A stretch of 33,140 bases of DNA from Terriglobia bacterium (GTDB taxonomy: Bacteria > Acidobacteriota > Polarisedimenticolia > Polarisedimenticolales > JAIQFR01), in the NCBI GenBank assembly GCA_020073205.1, contig JAIQFR010000046.1, positions 1-33,140 of the forward strand, written 5' to 3'. Shown here one piece after another: positions 1 to 8,433 of the stretch. Positions within the stretch are counted from its first letter, which is position 1, and every line of letters starts with the position of its first letter. The notes beneath the pieces are model-generated. The model was given only the letters and a program-made list of their open reading frames with translations, searched no databases and was not told the DNA's origin. The position numbers were made by a program, and so were the translations under genes.

Positions 1-115
1 TGAGCAGGATCGCGCCACCGTCCGAGCTGCCGTGATCGACGTCGAAACAGGCGATGACGGGCCTGCGGAGAAGATCAGGAAACAGCAAGCACTCTGTTGT
101 GGTAGGCTGCGTCAC
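1..115 (-). CDS. IS1380-family transposase, N-terminal 38 residues (partial)
   Basis: The reading frame begins with GTG at 113-115 and runs off the left edge. It is preceded by a near-perfect ribosome binding site, AAAGGAGG, at 123-130 (minus strand) with 7-nt spacing. The peptide starts MTQPTTTECLLFPDLL and continues RRPVIACFDVDHGSSDGGA. The pattern of a basic patch, V-x-A-x-F-D and then S-S-D-G-G-A-x-L-L is what I know from the start of IS1380-type DDE transposases. The catalytic core is outside the window, so activity cannot be judged. It matters here because the element interrupts pgm. Confidence 0.6.
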   Translation of the reverse strand, partial: MTQPTTTECLLFPDLLRRPVIACFDVDHGSSDGGAILL

Positions 116-210
116 GCGAAAGCCTCCTTTGTGGCGGAAAACGGTGTGGCAACTGCTTTCTACCACGCGGAGGCTTTTGTTTTGTCAGATTTCGTGAATA
201 TTCCGGGCTA
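1..210 (-). mobile_element. End of an IS1380-like insertion sequence, cut by the window edge
   Basis: The segment holds the promoter-proximal end of a transposase gene reading leftwards and then about 80 bp of AT-richer non-coding DNA. That DNA stops where phosphoglucomutase homology begins. The outer boundary is put near 205-210 because the pgm reading frame meets a TGA at 195-197, while residues matching the family (A-N-G-V-E-V) are read from about 207. Reading inwards, the end begins TAGCCCGGAATATTCACGAA, which I take as the terminal inverted repeat. The other end lies outside the window, so neither the repeat nor a target duplication can be confirmed. Family assignment rests on the transposase N-terminus. 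Confidence 0.6.
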
Positions 211-215
211 ACGGA

Positions 216-1562
216 GTGGAAGTCATGCTCCCGGAAAGCGATGAATACACGCCAACCCCTGCCATTTCCCACGCGATTCTCACGTACAACAGCGTGCGCA
301 AGACGGGGCTCGCTGACGGTATCGTGATCACGCCCTCGCACAATCCTCCCCAGGACGGCGGGCTCAAATACAATCCTCCGAACGGAGGGCCGGCGGAATC
401 CGTCGTCACCGACTGGATCGGATCGAAGGCGAACGAGTTTCTCGAGAATGGCCTGCGGAGGGTGAAGAGATATCCTTTCGAGAAAGCTCTGCACGCTTCC
501 ACGACGCACCGGCATAACTACCTGGACGCCTACATCAGGGATCTCGGCAATGTGATCGATCTGGATGCCATTCGCGGGGCGAAGATCAGCCTCGGCGTGG
601 ATCCGCTCGGCGGCGCCGGGGTCCACTACTGGGGTCCGATTGCCGAGCGGTACGGGTTGAACCTCACCGTCGTCAACCAGGAAGTCGATCCGACCTTCCG
701 CTTCATGACGGTGGACTGGGACGGCCAGATCCGCATGGACCCATCCTCGCCCTGTGCGATGCAGAGCTTGATCGGCCTGAAGGACCGCTTCGAGATCGCC
801 TTCGCCTGCGACACGGACCATGACCGGCACGGAATTGTCACCAAGAGCACGGGGCTGCTTCCACCGAATCACTACCTTGCGGTCGCCATCTTCTACCTCT
901 TCCGACACCGGCCAAACTGGGGCGAGGGGGCGGCGGTGGGCAAGACGGTGGTGAGCAGCCAGATGATCGATCGCGTCACAGCGAAGCTTGGCCGGAAGCT
1001 CTACGAGGTGCCGGTCGGTTTCAAGTGGTTCGTCGATGGCCTACTCGACGGCTCGCTTGGCTTCGGCGGCGAAGAAAGCGCGGGTGCGTCGTTCGTCCGT
1101 CTGGATGGCAGTGTGTGGACGACGGACAAGGACGGAGTCGTCCCGGCTTTGCTTGCGGCGGAGATCACGGCGCGGATGGATCGCGATCCCGGCGAGATCT
1201 ACCGCGAACTCACGCGCGAGTTCGGCGAGCCTGTTTACGACCGCGTCGACGCGACGGCTACGCCCGAGCAGAAGGAGATTCTGGAGGGACTCTCGGCGCA
1301 GCAGGTCCGGTCCACGGATCTGGCCGGGGAAAGAATTCAGGCCATCCTCACCCGCGCGCCAGGCAACGACGCTCCCATCGGCGGCTTGAAGGTGTTGGCG
1401 GAGAGCGGTTGGTTCGCGGCGCGTCCGTCCGGGACCGAGGAAATCTACAAGATCTATGCCGAGAGCTTCCGGGGAGCGGATCATCTGCGCCGCATCGTGG
1501 AGGAAGCGCAGGCGATCGTCGGCGATGCTCTGGCCGCGTCGGCTCCGAGGGAGAAGTCATGA
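216..1562 (+). pseudogene. pgm: Phosphoglucomutase (alpha-D-glucose phosphate-specific), 5'-truncated by an IS
   Basis: Phosphoglucomutase interconverts glucose 1-phosphate and glucose 6-phosphate. The fragment retains the phosphoserine loop GIVITPSHNPPQDGG, the metal-binding loop CDTDHDRHG, the sugar-binding loop GFGGEESAGAS and the phosphate-binding loop RPSGTEE. It is collinear with E. coli-type Pgm (about 546 residues) but lacks roughly the first 100. Homology continues 5' of the first usable start (GTG at 216) up to about 207, then hits a stop and the IS end, so 216 is not a native start. The missing part is the first portion of domain I. A protein made from 216 or from the ATG at 225 would probably be defective. 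Its TGA overlaps the phosphorylase start (ATGA), so the two genes were translationally coupled. Confidence 0.85.
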
Positions 1563-4105
1563 GCAACATAACCCGCGTCAGCCACCCGATCTACAACCTC
1601 CTACCCACCGAAATCGAGGGGTTCGATTCTTTGGCGGAACTCGCCCTGGACATGCGCTGGTCGTGGAATCACGCTACGGACGAGGTGTGGCGACAGCTTG
1701 ATCCCGACCTCTGGGCGATCACGAGCAACCCCTGGGTCGTCCTCCAGACCGTCTCCCGAGACCAGATCGAGCGCGTGCTGGCCGACCCCGCCTTCCGCAA
1801 GCACGTGGATGACCTGGTCAAGACTCATCGGCAATCGTCGCAGGCCTCCGCGTGGTTTCAGGAGAACCATCCGCGGACTTCCCTGACCTGCGTCGCCTAT
1901 TTCAGCATGGAGTTCATGTTGAGCGAGGCCTTGCCCATCTACTCGGGCGGGCTTGGCAATGTGGCCGGCGATCAACTCAAGGCCGCCAGCGATCTGGGCG
2001 TGCCCGTGGTCGGCGTGGGGTTACTCTACCAGCAAGGCTATTTTCGCCAGGTGATCGACAAGGACGGAGTGCAACAGGCTCTCTTCCCGTATAACGACCC
2101 TGGGCAGCTGCCGATCACGCCTCTGCGCCACCCGAACGGGGAGTGGCTGCGGTTGGAGATCGTTTTGCCCGGATACTCGGTCTGGCTGCGCGCCTGGCAG
2201 GTCCAGGTCGGCAGAGTCAAGCTTTACCTGCTGGACAGCAATGACGCGGCGAACTTCCCCGCTCATCGAGGAATTACCAGCGAGCTGTATGGCGGCGGGC
2301 CGGAGCTGCGCCTCAAGCAGGAACTTCTCCTCGGAATCGGCGGATGGCGACTGCTCAGCGCGCTTGGGATCCAGCCGGAAATCTGTCATCTGAATGAAGG
2401 GCATGCGGCCTTTGCAGTGTTGGAACGCGCCCGCGGTTTCATGCAAGAAACCGCGCAGCCCTTCGAAGTCGCGCTGGCCGTCACTCGAGCGGGGAACCTT
2501 TTCACCACCCACACGGCAGTGGCTGCAGGCTTTGACCGCTTCGCTCCGGATCTCATCGAGCAATACCTCGGGCGGTACGCCGACGAAAAGCTCGGCATTA
2601 CAGTCCACGATTTGCTGGCCCTGGGCCGCCAGAACTCAGACGACTCGTCGGAGAGTTTCAACATGGCCTATTTGGCAATCCGCGGAAGCGGGGCGGTCAA
2701 CGGCGTGAGTCGCTTGCACGGGAAGGTGAGTCGGCACATCTTCGAGCTGCTCTTTCCGCACTGGCCAGAGGACGAAGTACCGGTCGGACACGTGACCAAC
2801 GGAGTCCACATGCCCACCTGGGACTCGGCCCCGGCCGACGATCTTTGGACGGAAGCCTGCGGAAAGGACCGCTGGCTGGGGACCGCGACCACCCTGGAGC
2901 AGGACATTCGCCGTGTCTCCGATGCCAGGCTCTGGCAATTCCGTACCGCCGCCAGCAAGTCTCTCGTTGAATACGCCCGCGAACGATTGTCCCGGCAACT
3001 CATCTCCACAGGCGCCTCGCCCCAGGCAGTTGACGAGGCGAAACATCTTCTTGACCCCAACGCATTGACGCTGGGCTTCGCGCGCCGCTTCGCGACCTAC
3101 AAGAGACCGAACCTCTTGCTGCACAATCCGGCACGTTTGCTCCGCCTCTTGGCTGATCCTGAGCGTCCGGTGCAACTCATCATCGCCGGCAAGGCCCATC
3201 CGGAGGATCGGGCGGGACAGGCCTTGATCCATGAATGGACAACTTTCATCCGCCAACCAGACACCCGAGCCCACATCGTCTTCCTGAGCGACTACGACAT
3301 GCTGTTGACCGAGCACCTGGTGCAGGGCGTGGACGTCTGGATCAACACGCCACGGCGACCCTGGGAGGCGAGCGGAACGAGCGGCATGAAGGTGCTGGTT
3401 AATGGAGGCATCAATCTGTCGGAGCTGGACGGCTGGTGGGCCGAAGCTTACACGCCTGAAGTGGGGTGGGCGTTGGGGGACGGCCAGGAACATGGCGACG
3501 ATCCCGCTTGGGACGCTGAAGAGGCCGACGCGCTCTACGACCTGCTCGAGCGCGAGGTGATCCCGGAGTTTTATGCCCGAGACGCGAACGGCATTCCCAC
3601 CGCATGGGTCAGGCGGATGCGGGAAAGCATGGCGCGGCTGACGCCGCGCTTCTGCGCCAACCGCATGGTGCGCGAGTACACAGAGCAACACTACCTGCCG
3701 GCCGCTGCCGCCTACCGTTTGCGTCTTGCCAATAAGGGCGCAATCGGCAGGCAAATGGTCGATTGGCAGCGCAGTCTGGAGCAGAACTGGGCCAAGGTGC
3801 ACTTCGGCGAAGTGAAGGTCGAGACTCGTGGCGAGCAGCACGAATTCGAGGTCCAGGTCTGGCTCAATGATCTCGACCCAAACGCGGTGCGGGTAGAGCT
3901 TTGCGCCGACGGCGTTATGGGCCGTCCGCCCCTGCGGCACGAGATGATGCGAGGTCGCCAACTGGCCGGTGCGTCGTGCGGCTATGTTTACAGTGCGGCT
4001 GTGTCTGCGGTCCGCGCGGCAGCGGACTATACGCCGCGACTTGTACCGCACTGCGACGGCGTCGCGATCCCACTGGAAGATGCACGAATCCTGTGGCAGC
4101 GGTGA
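1559..4105 (+). CDS. glgP: Alpha-glucan (glycogen/starch) phosphorylase, GT35
   Basis: An 848-residue enzyme that releases glucose 1-phosphate from alpha-1,4-glucans using pyridoxal phosphate. The N-terminus has the short helical domain of the divergent bacterial/archaeal phosphorylase group (DUF3417-like, LALDMRWSWNHATDEVW, about residues 20-40). The glycogen-binding segment MEFMLSEALPIYSGGLGNVAGD follows in shortened form near residue 117. The PLP-lysine motif EASGTSGMKVLVNGG places the Schiff-base lysine at about residue 611. ATG at 1559 is chosen because it overlaps the pgm stop and begins the conserved domain. The frame is open further upstream, but that part is a shadow of pgm. The product would feed phosphoglucomutase, so the pair forms a glycogen-degradation operon, now probably cut from its promoter by the IS. 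Confidence 0.93.
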   Translation: MSNITRVSHPIYNLLPTEIEGFDSLAELALDMRWSWNHATDEVWRQLDPDLWAITSNPWVVLQTVSRDQIERVLADPAFRKHVDDLVKTHRQSSQASAWFQENHPRTSLTCVAYFSMEFMLSEALPIYSGGLGNVAGDQLKAASDLGVPVVGVGLLYQQGYFRQVIDKDGVQQALFPYNDPGQLPITPLRHPNGEWLRLEIVLPGYSVWLRAWQVQVGRVKLYLLDSNDAANFPAHRGITSELYGGGPELRLKQELLLGIGGWRLLSALGIQPEICHLNEGHAAFAVLERARGFMQETAQPFEVALAVTRAGNLFTTHTAVAAGFDRFAPDLIEQYLGRYADEKLGITVHDLLALGRQNSDDSSESFNMAYLAIRGSGAVNGVSRLHGKVSRHIFELLFPHWPEDEVPVGHVTNGVHMPTWDSAPADDLWTEACGKDRWLGTATTLEQDIRRVSDARLWQFRTAASKSLVEYARERLSRQLISTGASPQAVDEAKHLLDPNALTLGFARRFATYKRPNLLLHNPARLLRLLADPERPVQLIIAGKAHPEDRAGQALIHEWTTFIRQPDTRAHIVFLSDYDMLLTEHLVQGVDVWINTPRRPWEASGTSGMKVLVNGGINLSELDGWWAEAYTPEVGWALGDGQEHGDDPAWDAEEADALYDLLEREVIPEFYARDANGIPTAWVRRMRESMARLTPRFCANRMVREYTEQHYLPAAAAYRLRLANKGAIGRQMVDWQRSLEQNWAKVHFGEVKVETRGEQHEFEVQVWLNDLDPNAVRVELCADGVMGRPPLRHEMMRGRQLAGASCGYVYSAAVSAVRAAADYTPRLVPHCDGVAIPLEDARILWQR

Positions 4106-4239
4106 CGCGCTGGACCCGCACCTTGAGGCGACACGAGGAACGTGCCCGCGCTGGAGCGTTTCTGAGATTGCTCAGCGTAGAGTTGTTCCGGACGACTTCG
4201 ATTGCGTTTGGCCAAGTGACCGATTCTCAACGACTTGAG
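4106..4239. other. Intergenic stretch resembling the right end of a tRNA-anchored island
   Basis: No gene is visible. The 65 bp from GCGTAGAGTT at 4175 to the tRNA fragment at 4240 align without gaps to the 65 bp between GCGTAGAGTT at 21462 and the intact tRNA end at 21527. By hand I count about 38 of 65 identities, with the first 20 bases 18 of 20. The equal spacing suggests this is the right-hand end of a further element lying to the left. Confidence 0.4.
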
Positions 4240-4283
4240 AATGCCCCCACCAGGACTCGAACCTGGGACCAACGGATTATGAG
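4240..4283 (-). repeat. tRNA 3'-half duplicate, attachment-site copy 1
   Basis: On the minus strand this reads from the anticodon loop (CTCATAATCCG) through variable loop, T-arm and 3' acceptor strand TGGGGGCA of the tRNA at 21529-21602. The 5' half is absent. It differs from the tRNA by a paired change in the T-stem (outer G-C pair swapped to C-G), so the fold is kept. This is the expected product of integration at a tRNA 3' end. Confidence 0.75.
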
Positions 4284-4380
4284 GGAAAATCTCGAGGACG
4301 CCGTTTCGAGCTTTTTCCGAAGCGGCGCCCATTTCCTTGTCCACCGTCTCCATGCTGTTGCGTAGAGTCTGCGTAAACTT
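4284..4380. repeat. Left-end sequence shared by the two islands, copy 1
   Basis: The first part of this stretch matches 17330-17445: GGAAAAT(C/T)TCGAG, an inverted repeat of the type GGxCGCCGTTTC / GAAxCGGCGCCC around AGCTTTTTCC, then CTTGTCCACCG and a direct double motif GCGTAGAGTCTGCGTAAA at 4360-4377. Reading on the minus strand, the hairpin is followed by a T-containing tail, so it could be the terminator of a lost leftward gene such as an integrase. Copy 1 has two mismatches between the hairpin arms. Confidence 0.6.
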
Positions 4381-4659
4381 TGGCCGCCGCGCGGGAGTGC
4401 GACGGAATGTGTGAAGCAGGCTACGACCCGAGCCGCCGATCCCCGACCCGTGTTCCCTCGCGCCGTCCGGTATGGGCCAGCGCTGATCGCCGGCGGCCAA
4501 GGCTTCGCCGGCAGGTGCTACTGCATCCCCGCCAGTTGGATTTCGAAGGTGCGCCTCGCATGATCATCTCGTGCCCGTCACCCGGAGTATCGATCCCGCA
4601 CAACACGGTCGTTTGCGGCGCCCCGCAGGAAACCCTCCCCGCCGGCTCGTCGTACCGCC
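4381..4659. other. Non-coding stretch without recognised content
   Basis: Open frames here show no family signature and are arginine/proline/serine-rich in the way typical of chance frames in GC-rich DNA. I see no strong hairpin or promoter. It may be decayed island sequence. Confidence 0.4.
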
Positions 4660-5952
4660 TCACGGGATCCGCGAATCCCCCGTGATCAGCCGGGCACCGC
4701 GCTCGTAGCGCAAGTAGGCCCATGCCCATTCCGCCAAGACGAGAAATCGGTTTCGAAACCCGATGAGCCAGAAGATGTGGACTACGAGCCAAAGCAGCCA
4801 CGCCGGTAAACCCGAGACACGGACGCTTCGGCGTTCCGCGACCGCGGCCGCGCGTCCGATGGTGGCGAGGTTTCCGCGGTCCCGATAGCGAAAAGCGGTG
4901 TGCGGGAGACCGTGGAGCGCTCGGACGATGTTGGCCGCGGCGTGCCGCCCCTGCTGGATCGCCACGGGAGCCACGCCAGGAAGGGGTCGTCCGTCCTGCT
5001 CGATCGCAGCGAGATCGCCGATCACGAATACGTCCGGCTGTCCGGAAACCGTGAGATCGGGCCCGACGAGTACTCTTCCGATGTGGTCGAGCGGCACTCC
5101 GAGCGAGCGCGCGAGCGGCGGAGCTGCGACTCCGGCCGCCCAGACGACGGTGCGGGCTTCGATCCGGGCCCCACCGATGAGGATCCCCCTCTCGTCGACA
5201 GCTGTCACCGGGGACCGCGTCGCGACCTCGACGCCGAGGTGACCCAAAGTCTCAACGGCTTTGCTCGAGAGCCCGTGGGAGAACGACGGGAGGATCCGGG
5301 GTCCCGCCTCCACGAGCAGGATGCGAGCGGTGGTCGGGTCGATCCGCCGGAAATCCCGCTTCAGAACATGCCGCGCAATCTCGCCGAGAGCCCCGGCGAG
5401 CTCGACTCCCGTCGGACCTCCCCCGATCACGACGAATGTGAGCCAGCCGCGCCGTTTGTCGAGATCGTCCTCACGCTCGGCCGCCTCGAACGCCAGGAGG
5501 ATGCGCCTCCTGATCTCGAGCGCGTCCTCGATCGTCTTGAGACCTGGCGCGTGGCGCGACCACGCGTCGTGGCCGAAGTAGGAATGCGTCACTCCGGTTG
5601 CCACGATGAGGAAGTCGTACTCGACGACGCCGTCGGCAAGGATGACCCGGTGGCGTTTCGCATCGAGGGCCTTCGCCTCGGCGAGAACGATCGACGTATT
5701 CCGCTGCCGCCGCAGGATTCGACGAATGGGAACTGCAATGTCGCTCGGGTTCAGGGCAGCCGTTGCCACTTGGTACAGCAAGGGCTGAAAGAGATGATGG
5801 TTGCGCTTGTCGATCACCGTCACCGTTACCGGCGCGCGGCGCAGGGCGCGCGCAGCGTAGAGGCCGCCGAAGCCTCCGCCCAGGATCACCACGTGTGGAG
5901 CTCTGTCGACGGCACCCTGCCCGCCGGAACGGACCTGGCTCGTGCGCATCAT
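4660..5952 (-). CDS. ndh: Type II NADH dehydrogenase (NDH-2), FAD-dependent
   Basis: A 430-residue flavoprotein of the NDH-2 family, which passes electrons from NADH to quinone at the inner membrane face without pumping protons. The first Rossmann fold has HVVILGGGFGGLYAARAL (residues 20-37) for FAD, the second FVVIGGGPTGVELAGAL (about 173-189) for NADH, and a third FAD contact at DVFVIGDLAAIEQDG. The family-typical HHLFQPLLYQVATAAL follows the first fold. The hydrophobic C-terminus LPAWLLWLVVHIFWLIGF is the membrane anchor seen in this family. The start at 5950-5952 overlaps the upstream gene stop (ATGA), indicating coupling in a three-gene minus-strand operon with the glycosyltransferase and the ferredoxin-reductase-like gene. 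In this island it could supply quinol to the NO reductase (inference). Confidence 0.88.
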   Translation of the reverse strand: MMRTSQVRSGGQGAVDRAPHVVILGGGFGGLYAARALRRAPVTVTVIDKRNHHLFQPLLYQVATAALNPSDIAVPIRRILRRQRNTSIVLAEAKALDAKRHRVILADGVVEYDFLIVATGVTHSYFGHDAWSRHAPGLKTIEDALEIRRRILLAFEAAEREDDLDKRRGWLTFVVIGGGPTGVELAGALGEIARHVLKRDFRRIDPTTARILLVEAGPRILPSFSHGLSSKAVETLGHLGVEVATRSPVTAVDERGILIGGARIEARTVVWAAGVAAPPLARSLGVPLDHIGRVLVGPDLTVSGQPDVFVIGDLAAIEQDGRPLPGVAPVAIQQGRHAAANIVRALHGLPHTAFRYRDRGNLATIGRAAAVAERRSVRVSGLPAWLLWLVVHIFWLIGFRNRFLVLAEWAWAYLRYERGARLITGDSRIP

Positions 5953-7232
5953 GCTGGTGATCCGGGTCCCTCACCGCCCGGGGGCTTTCTCCCGCCCGAA
6001 CCGTGCCGGCTCGAGACTCGCAATGTATCCTCGGCGCGGCGGCACACGCCCGGCCGGTCGACGCGCGGTGCCGCTTCCTGTGCGAGCGTCTGCGTCATCA
6101 TGCCGAAAGTTGCCTTGCTGGCCGTGTAGGCGCCGTACCCAGAGCCGAACCACTCATCGACGTCGCGGGCCGCCATTCCGCTACCGATATAGTCGTCCCA
6201 GCAGCGGGCGAGCAGCGCGAGTTGCCCGGCGTCGTCGCTCGAGTGACGACCGTTCAGCGCCTCGTGGACCAGGTCGACCGACGAGACCGTGGGGTAATAG
6301 GCCGATCGGAGCGACGGCCTGATGGACACGAAGTAGGCCAACGTGGGCCGCCGGAAGCCCGCGGCGATGTGGACGGCCGACGTGTCGGTCGACACGACCG
6401 CTCGGGCGTCGCACAGCCAGGCGAGATAAGTCTCGAGGTTCGGGGACAACGGGGAAACGTCGCGATATGAAGAATGCTCCACGGGACCGAATCCGAGCAC
6501 GATGCCGCGCCAGTTCCGGCACACTGCTTCGACGATCTCCCGGCGCACCCGGGATGGGATGCTCCTCAAGGGCGTGCTCGCGTTCGGACAGAACAGGACG
6601 TAGTCCGGGTGGGGCGGTAGGACGGGATGGCGGAGTTCCGAGAGCCAGTCGGGGTTCTTGTCGGAGGGATCGACCGAGACGGGGTCGAGCCCCAGCGCCG
6701 TGAGGAAGTAGTCGATCATCGGTAGCCGCGCGAACGCGGGCCGGAACATGAAGTCCGCCAGGTCGACGACGTGACCGCCGGAGAAGGCGTCGAGCGTCAC
6801 CGGCAACTCCGCGACGGTCGCGAGGAACGGGATCCGCCGGTAGAGGCCGTTCAGCTCGGGGGTGTAAGGCGAGCGATAGACATGGAGCCGGAGGCCGGGA
6901 TACCGTCGCTTCAGGATATGGAGCGCCTGGAGGCCGACGATCGAGTCCCCGACGGCGACCCCCATCGCGTTGATGATGTGGAGGTCCCGAGGCGCACCCG
7001 CGCGTCCGACCTCCTCGACGCGCACAAGTGTCGGACCGAGGGTCCCGCCGATCGGTGCGAGCCGGGCCCCCGGAGGCGAGGCGTGCTCGAGGCAGAAGGG
7101 CGTCGTCACCCAGTGGCCGTTCACCAGCACCGCGGCGCCCGACAGGGGCCCGCGGCGCGACGGAGCCTGTCCCGATGCGCGGCCTCCCCTCCCGCGCGGG
7201 TGAAACGAGCCGCGGTCGTCGGCTTCCTCCAC
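5949..7232 (-). CDS. GT9 (heptosyltransferase-like) protein with a short-chain dehydrogenase scrap at its C-terminus
   Basis: A 427-residue frame starting with GTG at 7230-7232. The middle resembles glycosyltransferase family 9: INAMGVAVGDSIVGLQALH (about 86-104) corresponds to the N-terminal nucleotide-fold loop, and VSTDTSAVHIAAGFRRPTLA corresponds to the ADP-heptose-binding C-terminal motif. The first 80 residues are basic, low in complexity and not recognised. The last 50 or so contain YTASKATFGMMTQTLAQEAA, which is the YxxxK catalytic helix of short-chain dehydrogenases and has no place in GT9. It is followed by unrelated sequence to the stop. I infer an in-frame fusion to a dehydrogenase remnant. 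Substrate unknown. It lies 1 bp after the flavoprotein gene and overlaps ndh. Confidence 0.7.
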   Translation of the reverse strand: MEEADDRGSFHPRGRGGRASGQAPSRRGPLSGAAVLVNGHWVTTPFCLEHASPPGARLAPIGGTLGPTLVRVEEVGRAGAPRDLHIINAMGVAVGDSIVGLQALHILKRRYPGLRLHVYRSPYTPELNGLYRRIPFLATVAELPVTLDAFSGGHVVDLADFMFRPAFARLPMIDYFLTALGLDPVSVDPSDKNPDWLSELRHPVLPPHPDYVLFCPNASTPLRSIPSRVRREIVEAVCRNWRGIVLGFGPVEHSSYRDVSPLSPNLETYLAWLCDARAVVSTDTSAVHIAAGFRRPTLAYFVSIRPSLRSAYYPTVSSVDLVHEALNGRHSSDDAGQLALLARCWDDYIGSGMAARDVDEWFGSGYGAYTASKATFGMMTQTLAQEAAPRVDRPGVCRRAEDTLRVSSRHGSGGRKPPGGEGPGSPA

Positions 7233-7233
7233 G

Positions 7234-8433
7234 TCAGTGTTCCTCCGGAAGGCGTCCCTCGAGGTCGGCGGGGCGAAACGGCCCCGGCTCGGCGATCAGC
7301 CGGCGCGCCGCTTCGACCTGTCCCCATACGTTCCACAGGAGCACGCCTCGCACCCGCCCATTCTCCAGGTAGTACAGCACACCCTCGCGGTTCGGTTCCT
7401 TCCAGTCGGCCACGACCTCAAGACGCGCGTCCAGCTCACCGACCGCCTCGTAGCCCAGCTCGAAGAGGTCCGAGTAGAAGAACGGCTGGTGACGATAAGG
7501 CTCGCCCGCTCCGGCCATGGCGCGGCCCGCGGCGAGGCCCATGGTGTTGGCGTTGTCCTCGTGCTCCACCCGGATCCTCTTGCCGAGCGCCGGGTTGCGG
7601 AAGGCCGCTACGTCGCCCGCCGCGAAGATGTCCGGGTGGCTCGTCCGTAGCACCTCGTCCACGTGAATCCCGCCGTCCACCTCGAGCCCCGACGTCCGGG
7701 CCAGCTCCGAGTTCGGCTCGACGCCGATTCCGGCCACGACACCGTCTACGACCATCGTCTCGATGTTCGCGCTGCCGACAGCCTTGGCCTCGAGCCGCAG
7801 CCGCTCGCCCTGGGGTGCCGAACCGATGGCCGTGTGCCCGATCAGCACCCGGACCCCCTTCTGCGCGTAGAAGGCGTTGAGGAAGAGGCCCAGTTCGCGG
7901 GGGAACACGCGGCTGCCGATGGTCTCATGAGGGAGGAGAATCGTCACCTCCCTTCCGTTCATCGCCAGGGCCGCCGCGATTTCGGAGCCGATGAAACCTC
8001 CGCCGATCACCGCGAACCGACGACCCCCTTCGGACGAGGCGCGGAGGTTACGGTAGTCCGCCAGCGTGCGGAAGTAGTTGATCCGGCCGTCGCCGAACGG
8101 GAGGCGCCGGGGCGTGCCCCCCGTGGCCAGCAACAGCTTCTCGAAGGTGTGGACGGTCCCGCGATCGTCGGTCGCGCGTTTTCCCGCCGCGTCCAGGGCG
8201 ACGATCTTCCGCCCGAGATGGAACTCGGCGCCGAGCCCCTCCGCGCTGCGCCAGACGCTGTCCAGAGGCTGCCCCTTCCACAGCGCCTTGGAGAGGGGCG
8301 GGCGGTCGTAGGGAGGATCCGCCTCGGCGCCGATCACCGCGATGGAACCCTCGAGGTCCACCTCGCGGATCCCGTGGAGGGCGGCGTCCCCTGTCATGCC
8401 GGCACCGATGATCAGGTACTTGTCGTGTGGCAT
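7234..8433 (-). CDS. FAD/NAD-dependent oxidoreductase, ferredoxin/putidaredoxin-reductase type
   Basis: A 399-residue protein of the two-dinucleotide-fold reductase class. FAD fold: KYLIIGAGMTGDAALHGI near the N-terminus. NAD fold: FAVIGGGFIGSEIAAALAMNG. A late FAD contact follows at DIFAAGDVAAFRN. The motif PPYDRPPLSKALWKG is characteristic of rubredoxin, ferredoxin and AIF-like reductases. The ATG at 8431-8433 is preferred over the longer frame from 8535 because it has a GAGGAGG ribosome site six bases upstream and begins directly with the FAD fold. It would transfer electrons between NAD(P)H and a small iron-sulfur or rubredoxin partner, none of which is adjacent. First gene of the minus-strand operon with GT9 and ndh. 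Confidence 0.88.
   Translation of the reverse strand: MPHDKYLIIGAGMTGDAALHGIREVDLEGSIAVIGAEADPPYDRPPLSKALWKGQPLDSVWRSAEGLGAEFHLGRKIVALDAAGKRATDDRGTVHTFEKLLLATGGTPRRLPFGDGRINYFRTLADYRNLRASSEGGRRFAVIGGGFIGSEIAAALAMNGREVTILLPHETIGSRVFPRELGLFLNAFYAQKGVRVLIGHTAIGSAPQGERLRLEAKAVGSANIETMVVDGVVAGIGVEPNSELARTSGLEVDGGIHVDEVLRTSHPDIFAAGDVAAFRNPALGKRIRVEHEDNANTMGLAAGRAMAGAGEPYRHQPFFYSDLFELGYEAVGELDARLEVVADWKEPNREGVLYYLENGRVRGVLLWNVWGQVEAARRLIAEPGPFRPADLEGRLPEEH

Noticed and set aside
1025-1558. N-terminal extension of the phosphorylase frame by 178 residues
   Set aside because: It lies wholly inside pgm in another frame, is arginine/glycine-rich and matches no domain. The conserved domain starts at the ATG overlapping the pgm stop.
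2636-4051. 471-residue minus-strand frame opposite glgP
   Set aside because: Antisense shadow of a conserved enzyme gene. No family signature.
4240-4283. A functional second tRNA gene at copy 1 (and likewise at 17286)
   Set aside because: Only the 3' half is present. The D-arm and 5' acceptor strand are absent.
4284-4380. Integrase C-terminus encoded in the shared left-end module
   Set aside because: The frames differ between copies, one has an in-frame stop, and no tyrosine-recombinase R-H-R-Y motif is visible. Only a lost gene's terminator is plausible.
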